Shown: one piece after another, positions 1 to 6,444 of the stretch
How positions within the stretch are numbered: the stretch's first letter is position 1
Layout of the letters: each line of letters begins with the position of its first letter
Assembly: GCA_003533545.1 (NCBI GenBank)
Contig: DQEK01000302.1
Span: forward strand, 2,105-12,297
DNA length: 10,193 bases
Direction of reading: 5' to 3'
DNA from: Acidobacteriota bacterium
Lineage (GTDB): Bacteria > Acidobacteriota > Vicinamibacteria > Vicinamibacterales > UBA8438
Position numbers and translations under genes: made by a program
The notes under the pieces: generated by a model
Databases searched by the model: none
What the model was told of the DNA's origin: nothing
Seen by the model: the letters and a program-made list of their open reading frames with translations, nothing else

Positions 1-488
1 TGCTTGCCGAGCGCGCCCAGCAGGGCGCCCGCCTGCTTTCGCTGTTTGTCCGACACCGCGTCGGTTGCAGTCCACACGGTCATCCCCTCGCCGACTTGCG
101 CTGGGGTGTTTGGCATCGTCCGGACGATCGCCTCATGGTCAAGCCCATCGGCGATCATGGTGATGGGCGCACCAGCCACGATCGACACCACCAGAGTCGA
201 CGGCCGCAACGCGCCTTTCAGATCGCCGCAAACCGTCGCCAGCACCTGCGGCTTGACCGCCAGCACGACAATGTGAGCCTTCCGCGCAGCCGCACGGTTG
301 TCGCGGCTAGTTCTGACATTGAACAAGCGCTCCACCTCGTTCAAGCGCTCGGGATGAAGATCAGACGCGGTGATAGCGTCGGGCTCCATGAGGTTGTGCC
401 GCAACAAGCCGCCAATCATCGCCTCGCCCATCGCACCGGCGCCGATGAAGGCGACGGGCGAATCGTGCAGAATCGTGGACCGTGTCAA
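1..488 (-). CDS. proC: Pyrroline-5-carboxylate reductase, 3' end cut by the window edge
   Basis: This enzyme makes the last step of proline synthesis in the cytoplasm, reducing 1-pyrroline-5-carboxylate to L-proline with NAD(P)H. The visible 162 codons cover the N-terminal Rossmann domain; the family is usually near 270 residues, so the C-terminal dimerisation domain lies outside the window. Residues 12-29 read VAFIGAGAMGEAMIGGLL, the dinucleotide-binding glycine loop of ProC. VLAVKPQ (75-81) and the signature VRTMPNTPAQVGEGMT (122-137) are diagnostic. No ATG or GTG fits before the glycine loop. A TTG at 488 does, and it is preceded by AAAGGAG with a 6-nt spacer, so I chose it. The gene is divergent from the YdjM-type gene across 83 bp. 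Family assignment is very secure; the start is secure. Confidence 0.95.
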   Translation of the reverse strand, partial: MTRSTILHDSPVAFIGAGAMGEAMIGGLLRHNLMEPDAITASDLHPERLNEVERLFNVRTSRDNRAAARKAHIVVLAVKPQVLATVCGDLKGALRPSTLVVSIVAGAPITMIADGLDHEAIVRTMPNTPAQVGEGMTVWTATDAVSDKQRKQAGALLGALGK

Positions 489-494
489 GAACTG

Positions 495-501
495 CTCCTT
501 T
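495..501 (-). promoter_or_regulatory. Ribosome binding site that fixes the TTG start of proC
   Basis: On the minus strand the sequence AAAGGAG lies six bases upstream of the TTG at 488. It is a near-perfect Shine-Dalgarno match at ideal spacing. It is the reason for preferring this rare start codon over a much later internal ATG that would delete the nucleotide-binding loop. Confidence 0.75.
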
Positions 502-540
502 CGCGCTAGAAACGCAGCGCCCTACCCGCTATGTTACGGT

Positions 541-555
541 CCGTGCATGCCACGG
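541..555. repeat. Short inverted repeat in the proC/ydjM-like divergent promoter region
   Basis: CCGTG and CACGG form perfect 5-bp arms around a 5-bp spacer (CATGC). They lie between the divergent starts at 488 and 572, 17 bp before the plus-strand ATG. It could be an operator, but arms this short are often chance. No convincing -35/-10 pair was found for either gene in this 83-bp gap. Confidence 0.25.
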
Positions 556-571
556 GTAAACTCACCACGAA

Positions 572-1660
572 ATGGATCCACTGACCCATACCGTTGTAGG
601 CGCTAGCCTAGCGCAGACCCGCTTCGGTCGAGTACCGCTCGGCACCGCCACCCTCGTGGTCGGTGCCAATCTACCGGACATTGATGCCGCAACATACTTC
701 ATCAGCAGCGACCTGTCGCTAGGGGTCCGGCGTGGCTGGACCCACGGGGTCCTCGCCATGATCTTGTTTCCGGCGTTTCTCGGATGGGTGATGCACCGGA
801 TCGACTTGTTTCGCTGCCAGCGAAACTCGTCGGCCACGCCGGTGCGATTGGGACGTCTGATGGCGCTGTCGTACATCGCGGTCCTGTCACATCCGGCGCT
901 CGACTGGCTGAACACCTATGGTGTGCGCTTGCTGATGCCATTCGATGGCACCTGGTTTTACGGCGACAGCCTATTCATCATCGACCCTTGGGTATGGTTG
1001 CTGCTGGGCACGACCGCAGTACTAGCCCACAGCGGGTCACGGCTCCACGCCGCCGGCTGGATCTCTTTGGGCGCCATCACCACCGCGCTGGTCACGGGGT
1101 TCCCCGGCATCCCCGGGCCGACGCGCGTGCTCTGGTGTCTCGGCGTCGCAACCATTGCCGGTCTGCGGACCTGGGGCGGCCTGCAGTCCCGCCTACACCG
1201 ACTCGCAACCACCTGCCTGGTGCTGGCTGGGATTTACGTCGTTGCGATGGCCGGTAGCTCCAAACTCGCGCACAGCCAGGTCACCAAGTGGGCCCGAGAC
1301 AACGGGCTCGAGCCTCAGAACATCATGGTAGGGCCGATGCCGGCGGATCCATTCCGGCGGAGCGTACTTGTCGCCGATGAGCAACACTACCATCGTGTTC
1401 TTCTCGATTGGCGAGCCAGCGAATTGATCGTGCCCGTGGGGCCACAGACACCTATCGGCGACGACCATGCAGCCGCCGGCGCCGCGCTGTCTGACTCCAG
1501 CGTCTGGGGACTGGCCACGTGGACCCGGTTTCCCGCGTTTGAGATCGAACCGCTGGACAACGGCTATCGCGTGACGATCACTGACATGAGGACGCCCGCC
1601 GCGGAGGGACGATTCGGACGCGGCGTGGTCACGCTCGGCCCCGACCTACAGCCCCGGTGA
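572..1660 (+). CDS. YdjM-type membrane-bound metal-dependent hydrolase
   Basis: 362-residue inner-membrane protein of the YdjM/YbcI family of putative metal-dependent hydrolases; the reaction is not established for the family. The N-terminus MDPLTH and the motifs LPDID (34-38), RGWTH (54-58) and LSHPALDWLNTYG (105-117) supply the conserved His/Asp set (H6, D36, D38, H58, H107, D111) expected to bind metal. YGD plus IIDP (130-139) is also typical. Hydrophobic segments near residues 22-34, 60-75, 96-110, 138-152, 160-178, 186-198 and 211-227 indicate several membrane spans, followed by a soluble C-terminal domain of about 130 residues. The start is fixed by the conserved MDPLTH and by an in-frame TAA at 557-559. 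There is no good Shine-Dalgarno upstream, so initiation may be weak or leaderless. It is convergent with the VOC gene. Family is secure; substrate is unknown. Confidence 0.85.
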   Translation: MDPLTHTVVGASLAQTRFGRVPLGTATLVVGANLPDIDAATYFISSDLSLGVRRGWTHGVLAMILFPAFLGWVMHRIDLFRCQRNSSATPVRLGRLMALSYIAVLSHPALDWLNTYGVRLLMPFDGTWFYGDSLFIIDPWVWLLLGTTAVLAHSGSRLHAAGWISLGAITTALVTGFPGIPGPTRVLWCLGVATIAGLRTWGGLQSRLHRLATTCLVLAGIYVVAMAGSSKLAHSQVTKWARDNGLEPQNIMVGPMPADPFRRSVLVADEQHYHRVLLDWRASELIVPVGPQTPIGDDHAAAGAALSDSSVWGLATWTRFPAFEIEPLDNGYRVTITDMRTPAAEGRFGRGVVTLGPDLQPR

Positions 1661-1723
1661 GTGCCCTTGCGCGACGGGTAGCCCCCGGCCCGGGCCTGAG
1701 GAAGATCAAAACCGCCGTTCTCA

Positions 1724-2167
1724 CTACGTTCCCACCGGAGCCCCTGCAGGACCAACGTCGGTAATGTCCGGCGCATAGGAACCGAAGCTCCACAGGTGCC
1801 CCTCAAGGTCCCGCGCCACATACTCGCGTGACCCGTATGGTGTCTCTTCGAGCGCCACGACGATCTCCGCACCGGCTGTTTTGGCCCGTTCGTAATGCGC
1901 ATTGACATCGTCGACATGCACGTAGATTCCCTGCGTGGTGCCACCAGTCGCAGCGGGGCTTTTCAGGTTCAACCCGTCCTCCTCGACCGTACCGAGCATC
2001 ACGACACCACCTCCGTAGCGAAGCTGCGCGTGGGCGATGGTCCCTTTGGGACCCGGAACGATCATCTGCTTCTCGAACCCAAAGACGGTGGAGAGCCACT
2101 CGAACGCAGCTGGCGCATCCTGATAGCGGAGAAAGGGGAAAATTCTGGTGGCAGGCGGGTTGCTCAT
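1724..2167 (-). CDS. VOC-superfamily (glyoxalase/bleomycin-resistance fold) protein
   Basis: 147-residue cytoplasmic protein made of two beta-alpha-beta-beta-beta modules, the usual length for a single-chain VOC protein. Module 1 runs from the RIFPFLRYQDAPAAFEWL start (residues 8-25) through IAHAQLRYGGGVVMLG (44-59). Module 2 contains GIYVHVDDVNAHYERAKTAG (80-99) and ends with PYGSREYVARDLEGHLWSFG (110-129). H46, H84, E115 and H124 are candidate metal ligands by position, but I cannot say which are used. The second-module motif is the type seen in PhnB-like and uncharacterised glyoxalase-like proteins, so a small-molecule lyase, dioxygenase or resistance role are all possible. The start is supported by AGGA seven bases upstream. 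The gene is divergent from the tannase gene across 191 bp, which contains an 8-bp palindrome (GGTGCACC, 2207-2214) and no clear promoter. Fold is secure; function is not. Confidence 0.88.
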   Translation of the reverse strand: MSNPPATRIFPFLRYQDAPAAFEWLSTVFGFEKQMIVPGPKGTIAHAQLRYGGGVVMLGTVEEDGLNLKSPAATGGTTQGIYVHVDDVNAHYERAKTAGAEIVVALEETPYGSREYVARDLEGHLWSFGSYAPDITDVGPAGAPVGT

Positions 2168-2358
2168 CCAATCATCCTGTCTAGATCTTGCGCAAAAGTC
2201 ACGCGTGGTGCACCGATGTCAGTCCAACATCACACTATCCCTAGGCACGATTTTCGACACCTACCGCGACCGGGTTACACTCATTCGTCTGTTGTGGGTT
2301 TTGGATTAGACGCCCGGGACGCCGCTCAGGTCTTTCGAACTGGACGAGGACACAATCA

Positions 2359-3936
2359 ATGATTGCAGCACCGGGTTTCCTCGCACCGCGAGTGGCGGTT
2401 GGCGCACTGGCACTCCTAATTTTCGCAGTGCCGGCTGCTGCGCAGAACGGGTCGAGTTTTCTCGACGCAGCACGCTCAGCGATCGACTATACCGTCGCCA
2501 GCACACAGCCATTAACTACCTGCCGAACACTGGTCGGGCTCACGGGACACGACTACTCGATCATTTCGGCTACGTTGATGGAGGAAACCGCGGACGTACC
2601 GGAACACTGCCGGGTCTACGGGGTCATCCAGCCTGAGATTCGATTCGGCGTCCACCTGCCCACTGGATGGAACGAACGCTTCTACATGCAGGGCAATGGG
2701 GGCTACGCCGGAAACGCACCGGATGCAAACAACACGCTCCGAACCGCCATGCGGGCGGTCTCACACGGATTCGCGTCAGCCTCGACCGACACGGGTCACG
2801 ACGGCCGGGTAGAACCGTTAGGCACCTTCGCGTACAACAATCTGCCTAAGGAGGTCGACTACTCGTTCCGGGCCATCCACCTGACCGCGGTGACGGCAAA
2901 GACGATCATCGCCGCGTATTACGGCACGGCTGAACAGCATTCTTACTGGGACGGCTGCTCGACCGGTGGCCGCCAGGGATTGATGTCCGCGCAACGGTTT
3001 CCAGACGACTTCGATGGCATCGTGGCCGGCGCGCCAGTGCAAAATTTCACGGACACACAGATGGCTTACGTCTGGAACAACCAAGCACTTGCGAGGGCAC
3101 CGCTAACCGAGGCCAAGGTCGCGATGGTCGGCGAGGCGGTCTACGCACAGTGCGACGCGATCGACGGCCTCCGCGATGGCCTAATCGACGACCCTCGGCA
3201 ATGCACCTTTGACCCAAAGGTGCACCTGCCGGTATGCAGTGACTCAACCTCTGGCGACTGCTTCACGCCGGGCGAAATTGATACCTTGGCGGCCATCTAC
3301 GGTGGCCCCGTTGGGAACGGACGTCAACTTTTCCCAGGCCAGCCGCTGGGCGCAGAAGCCGGTGGAGGATGGACCAATTGGATCGTGTCTGACCGAGGCC
3401 AAACCATCGGACTCCGGTTCTCTGAAACGTTCTTCAAGTATCTGGCGTTCACCCCGGACGAACCAGATTTCGAGTGGCGCACATTCGACTTCAACATTGA
3501 TCCGGACCGGGTAACAATCCGGGAAATCCTGGACGCTGTGGACCCGGATCTCTCAGCGTTCCAAGACCGCGGTGGCAAGATGATCACCCACTTCGGATGG
3601 GCCGATACTGCACTGAACCCGATGATGACCGTGAACTACTACGAAGATGTGCAAGCCACGATGGGCGAGACAACCGCGGCCGAGTTCTATCGCCTCTTTA
3701 TGGTGCCAGGTATGTTCCACTGTTCCGGAGGCCTCGGCACCGACCGGTTCGACGTTGTGACGCCATTGATCAACTGGGTGGAAGCCGCCGTGCCGCCGGA
3801 CAGAATCTTGGCGTCACGCGAAGAGGCTGGCGCGACGACACGCACTAGACCGTTGTGTCCCTACCCACGCGTTGCCAGATACTCGGGCTCAGGCAGCACC
3901 AACGAAGCGGCCAACTTCGCATGCGTTGACCCGTAA
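2359..3936 (+). CDS. Secreted tannase/feruloyl esterase-family hydrolase
   Basis: 525-residue serine esterase of the tannase family, whose members hydrolyse gallate or hydroxycinnamate esters. Residues 1-28 form a signal peptide ending in VPAAAQ, so it acts in the periplasm or outside the cell. The nucleophile lies in WDGCSTGGRQG (S201), the acid in HFGWADTALNP (D416) and the histidine in FHCSGG (H454). C200 and C455 complete the CS-D-HC motif, in which a disulfide holds Ser and His together. CDAIDGLRDGLIDDP (265-279) matches the family's calcium-binding loop in the lid (D266, D269, D273, D277). Ten cysteines are present after the signal, consistent with an oxidised compartment. A GAGG nine bases upstream supports the ATG. 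Whether it prefers gallate, ferulate or another ester (such as the MHET-type esters taken by distant relatives) cannot be read from sequence. Family and catalytic residues are secure. Confidence 0.93.
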   Translation: MIAAPGFLAPRVAVGALALLIFAVPAAAQNGSSFLDAARSAIDYTVASTQPLTTCRTLVGLTGHDYSIISATLMEETADVPEHCRVYGVIQPEIRFGVHLPTGWNERFYMQGNGGYAGNAPDANNTLRTAMRAVSHGFASASTDTGHDGRVEPLGTFAYNNLPKEVDYSFRAIHLTAVTAKTIIAAYYGTAEQHSYWDGCSTGGRQGLMSAQRFPDDFDGIVAGAPVQNFTDTQMAYVWNNQALARAPLTEAKVAMVGEAVYAQCDAIDGLRDGLIDDPRQCTFDPKVHLPVCSDSTSGDCFTPGEIDTLAAIYGGPVGNGRQLFPGQPLGAEAGGGWTNWIVSDRGQTIGLRFSETFFKYLAFTPDEPDFEWRTFDFNIDPDRVTIREILDAVDPDLSAFQDRGGKMITHFGWADTALNPMMTVNYYEDVQATMGETTAAEFYRLFMVPGMFHCSGGLGTDRFDVVTPLINWVEAAVPPDRILASREEAGATTRTRPLCPYPRVARYSGSGSTNEAANFACVDP

Positions 3937-3940
3937 CAGA

Positions 3941-3972
3941 CGCCCCGGCGGGCGGGTCCGTCAAACCCGGAC
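3941..3972. terminator. Two tandem hairpins between convergent genes, possible terminator
   Basis: The 55-bp gap between the tannase stop and the permease stop holds CGCCC/GGGCG around a 4-nt loop (3941-3954), then GTCCG/CGGAC around a 7-nt loop (3956-3972). An alternative CGGGT/ACCCG pairing (3953-3969) overlaps the second. Neither strand has a T-run after the stems, so a classical intrinsic terminator is not shown. Position between convergent genes is the main argument. Confidence 0.3.
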
Positions 3973-3991
3973 GTGATCAAGCGTCTATCTG

Positions 3992-5230
3992 CTAGGCCTT
4001 TCCTGCGGCCGTCGCCGTGACGGCGTCGTCGTCACCCGCAACGGATGAGCCACGACGATCCCGGAACGCTAAAGTAAACACGACCAGCACCGCGGCGGCC
4101 CAGACCGCCGGAACAATCCAGATCTGGTTCCAAGCGTGTCCGTTACCCTCCACATAGATGTCGACTACCAGACCGGACAGCCACGACCCGATGAACATCC
4201 CGACGCCGAGCGTGACGAAGGCGATCAAACCCTGCGCGGCAGCACGCAGGTCGGATGGCGCCTTCTTGTCGACGTAGATCTGTCCAGTGACGAAGAAGAA
4301 GTCGTAGCAGATACCGTGCAGCAAGATGCCCCCGTAGAGCATCCAGACCATAGAACCGTTGTCACCCCACGCGAACAACAGATAACGGCTGACCCAGGCG
4401 GCCATGCCGACTAGTAGCATCCCTTTCACGCCAAGACGACGGAAAAAAAACGGCATCGCGAGCATGAATCCGATTTCCGATACCTGCCCCAGCGTCATTT
4501 TGCCCGCAGCGTTGACCACCCCGATCTCGTTGAGAAACGGATTGGCGAACGCGTAGTAAAACTGCAGCGGGATGCAAACCAGGAGTGAGCCGACCGCAAA
4601 CACGGCGAATGACGGCTCGCGTAACAACCGCAGCGCGTCGAGGCCCAGCACGTCGCGCGCAGTGACCCGAGTCGCCGCCCTCGTCGGCGGCGTGTGCGGT
4701 AACGCGAGGCTATAGAGCCCTAATGCCAAAGACGCCACTGCGGCGATCTGCAACGGCCGAGCCGTATCTTCAAGGCCGAGGAACCCGACAACCAACCCGG
4801 CGACAATCCAGCCAATGGTCCCCAGCACCCGGATCGGCGGAAACTCGCGGGCTGGCTCTTGCATCTGGCGAAACGACAGAGAATTGGTCAGTGCCAGTGT
4901 CGGCATGTAACACAGGGCATAGAGCAGCAACGCGCCGTAGAATGCGAAAAAAGTAGTCTGCCTCGAGACCACGTACAGCACCAAGCCACCAACAACGTGG
5001 AGCGCCGCGAGGAGTTTTTGGGTGGCGAAGTACCGGTCGGCCACCATCCCGACGAAGAAAGGCGAGATCATCGCCGCCACGGCCGTAGTGCCAAAAACTA
5101 GCCCGATCTGCTGCCCCTGAAATGCCAGCACCTCGCCCAGGTAGGTCCCGAGCGGAACCGACCAGGCTCCCCACACGAAGAACTGCAGGAACATCATGGC
5201 CGCTAATTTGGCCCGGGTGACTGAAGACAT
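3992..5230 (-). CDS. Nucleoside:H+ symporter-family MFS permease (NupG-like)
   Basis: 412-residue, 12-span inner-membrane transporter. The opening, residues 8-30 (KLAAMMFLQFFVWGAW through VPLGTYL), is characteristic of the nucleoside:proton symporter family (NupG/XapB). Residues 56-67 (SPFFVGMVADRY) give the loop 2-3 signature. Hydrophobic spans are visible throughout, with a basic central loop near 180-205 and a soluble acidic tail (RDRRGSSVAGDDDA). It is the second gene of an operon: it starts 38 bp after the stop of the Tat-exported sugar isomerase-like gene. Pairing with that gene suggests uptake of a sugar, nucleoside or sugar derivative rather than a purely nucleoside role (inference). 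No Shine-Dalgarno precedes the ATG (CCCCTCTTC upstream), so translation may depend on coupling to the upstream gene. Family is secure; substrate is unknown. Confidence 0.9.
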   Translation of the reverse strand: MSSVTRAKLAAMMFLQFFVWGAWSVPLGTYLGEVLAFQGQQIGLVFGTTAVAAMISPFFVGMVADRYFATQKLLAALHVVGGLVLYVVSRQTTFFAFYGALLLYALCYMPTLALTNSLSFRQMQEPAREFPPIRVLGTIGWIVAGLVVGFLGLEDTARPLQIAAVASLALGLYSLALPHTPPTRAATRVTARDVLGLDALRLLREPSFAVFAVGSLLVCIPLQFYYAFANPFLNEIGVVNAAGKMTLGQVSEIGFMLAMPFFFRRLGVKGMLLVGMAAWVSRYLLFAWGDNGSMVWMLYGGILLHGICYDFFFVTGQIYVDKKAPSDLRAAAQGLIAFVTLGVGMFIGSWLSGLVVDIYVEGNGHAWNQIWIVPAVWAAAVLVVFTLAFRDRRGSSVAGDDDAVTATAAGKA

Positions 5231-5268
5231 GAAGAGGGGCTAACCGCGGGTACGTCGCCGCCGCAATG

Positions 5269-6159
5269 CTACGCCAGCGCACGCTTGCAAAACTCAAAAC
5301 AACGACGCATTTCCTCGATGGTGTCGCCGCCGCGATACTCGTATTCAATGTTGGCCGGAATGTCCCAGCGGTGGTCTCGAAGCATCGCGAGCACCGACAC
5401 GATGTCGGTGTCACCCTCACCCCAGACCATGTTCTCTCCCTGATCGCGCTTACGGTCCTTCAAGTGCAGCGTGATGACCTGTTCATGATGGTCGCGCAGA
5501 TACGCCACCGGGTCATGATTCGCCGCGCTGTAGTGGCCGATGTCGAGATTGACCGCAATCGACTTGCCGTTTCCCTGCGCCATCGCTGCAGCGAATTGGT
5601 CCGGGCTTGAGAATTCGTTCGGATCAACCTGCGAGTGGTTATGGATCGCGACTGGGAGGCCGTGGTACGCCGCCCGTGGCGCTACCCGCGCCACGACGTT
5701 CACATTCGCCGACGCGGTGATGGCAGGCACCCCAAGCGCCTTCGCCATCTCGAACCCGCGGTCGATCTCTTCGTCCGAGAAGTGGTCCTTGAAGCTGAGG
5801 TTGTACGAGTTCAGTGTTAGACCGGCGCGACCGAATCGTTCGCGGATGGCAGTGAAGTAATCGAGCCCAATCGTAGTCCTCCAGCGCCGAAGCTCTTCCC
5901 GTGCGTCGCGCCTCCGAAGGTCCGCTGGTTCGACATGACCCTCCCAGAGTTCGCAACTTGTCAGGCCGACCTCAACCATGCCGTCGATGACCCCCTGGAG
6001 GTCGCGGTCGCGAAAGCTATAACTTTGGGCCCCGATGAGCACACCGGCGACGCGTGACTCGGCACGACCGCGCTGCGCGCGCGGCCTCGGTCCAGCTGCC
6101 GCCGCGAGCAGCCCTGCACCCGCCAGCTTGTGGAATGCTCGTCTCGTCAGTACGGTCAT
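5269..6159 (-). CDS. Tat-exported sugar phosphate isomerase/epimerase-like TIM barrel
   Basis: 296-residue protein of the xylose-isomerase-like TIM-barrel superfamily. Residues 1-28 are a twin-arginine signal: TRRAFHK followed by LAGAGLLAAAAG and an RAQ cleavage-like end. It should therefore be folded in the cytoplasm and exported. Barrel motifs in order are AQSYSFRDR (44-52), CELWEGH (69-75), AIHNHSQVDPNEF (171-183), NLDIGHYSAANHDP (204-217), LHLKDRK (231-237) and IEYEYRGGDT (271-280). E70, H173, D206, H209, H232 and E272 are plausible metal-site residues. This subfamily is abundant in Acidobacteriota and Planctomycetota; some related TIM barrels act on 3-keto-glycosides, others are true isomerases. 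AAAGGTG about five bases upstream supports the ATG. It is the promoter-proximal gene of an operon with the NupG-like permease. Fold and Tat signal are secure; the reaction is not. Confidence 0.9.
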   Translation of the reverse strand: MTVLTRRAFHKLAGAGLLAAAAGPRPRAQRGRAESRVAGVLIGAQSYSFRDRDLQGVIDGMVEVGLTSCELWEGHVEPADLRRRDAREELRRWRTTIGLDYFTAIRERFGRAGLTLNSYNLSFKDHFSDEEIDRGFEMAKALGVPAITASANVNVVARVAPRAAYHGLPVAIHNHSQVDPNEFSSPDQFAAAMAQGNGKSIAVNLDIGHYSAANHDPVAYLRDHHEQVITLHLKDRKRDQGENMVWGEGDTDIVSVLAMLRDHRWDIPANIEYEYRGGDTIEEMRRCFEFCKRALA

Positions 6160-6171
6160 GGGGTCACCTTT

Positions 6172-6213
6172 CTGGACACCTCCATTCTACCCGGCACTGG
6201 ACACTTCTCCAGT
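6172..6213 (-). promoter_or_regulatory. Candidate promoter and operator of the isomerase-permease operon
   Basis: Read on the minus strand, TAGAAT (complement of 6184-6189) matches the -10 consensus at five of six bases, and would place transcription start about 18 nt before the isomerase ATG. No good -35 box sits at 16-18 bp. Upstream of the -10, where a -35 would lie, is a perfect inverted repeat ACTGGA-N6-TCCAGT (6196-6213). Just downstream lies a second, shorter version TGGA-N4-TCCA (6173-6184). The two copies share the 8-mer CTGGACAC at 25-bp spacing. Flanking the -10 with two related palindromes is what a repressor or activator site pair looks like. The regulator is not in the window. 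Confidence 0.4.
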
Positions 6214-6268
6214 CTTACCAACCTTAAGCCCCTTGCGGGACTCGTAGACCAGGCTCGAGAATGCACCC

Positions 6269-6382
6269 CTAACCATACCGAAACACCGTGCGGTTTCCAT
6301 CACAGTCGTCGGAGTGCCCTAGACACAATGTGTTGCCGTCTGTGTCGGCCAAGAAGCGCCCACCCTCGTCCAGAATTTTCAT
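6269..6382 (-). pseudogene. Probable C-terminal remnant of a VOC/glyoxalase gene, or a 37-codon small ORF
   Basis: On the minus strand an ATG at 6382 opens 37 codons ending in TAG at 6269. The peptide contains DEGGRFLADTDGNTLCLG, which has the form of the last strand pair of VOC proteins (G-R-F-x-A-D-x-D-G-N-x-L-C). The in-frame reading upstream of the ATG (VPEKP) continues the resemblance for a few codons, then dissolves, with a stop at 6443-6445. That pattern fits a VOC gene that lost its first ~100 codons. It is unlike the intact VOC gene at 1724-2167 in detail (DLEGHLWSF there). GGAG lies six bases before the ATG, so a translated micro-ORF cannot be excluded. Confidence 0.4.
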
Positions 6383-6432
6383 TGGCTTCTCCGGAACACT
6401 ATGCGACGCTGGACGCCTCACACGCCGCAGAT

Positions 6433-6436
6433 GGAG
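6433..6436 (+). promoter_or_regulatory. Ribosome binding site that fixes the ThuA start
   Basis: GGAG lies eight bases upstream of the ATG at 6445. Together with the signal peptide beginning at that ATG, it argues against the in-frame upstream ATG at 6130, which would begin inside the isomerase gene on the other strand. Confidence 0.6.
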
Positions 6437-6444
6437 ACACACTC

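Noticed and set aside
96..606. Plus-strand frames opposite proC
   Set aside because: The minus strand reads as ProC with its nucleotide-binding loop and signature motif, so the plus-strand frames are shadows.
1687..1696. Perfect 10-bp palindrome GGCCCGGGCC between the convergent YdjM-type and VOC genes
   Set aside because: It has no loop to form a useful hairpin and no T-run follows, so it is poor evidence for a terminator; self-complementary GC strings are common at this composition.
2168..2358. Search for a promoter and operator in the VOC/tannase divergent region
   Set aside because: Only GGTGCACC (2207-2214) and a 5-bp stem GATGT/ACATC (2215-2231) were found; no -35/-10 pair at proper spacing on either strand.
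1895..2362. 155-codon plus-strand frame opposite the VOC gene
   Set aside because: It is antisense to a gene with clear VOC motifs and shows no domain of its own; it only happens to run to the tannase start.
4770..5420. 216-codon minus-strand open frame spanning the end of the isomerase gene and the start of the permease gene
   Set aside because: It is an alternate-frame shadow of two well-supported genes. Its translation is Arg/Pro/Ser-rich with no recognisable motif.
6130..6444. In-frame extension of the ThuA reading frame to an ATG at 6130
   Set aside because: It would begin inside the isomerase gene on the opposite strand and would hide the clear signal peptide that begins at 6445, which also has its own GGAG.
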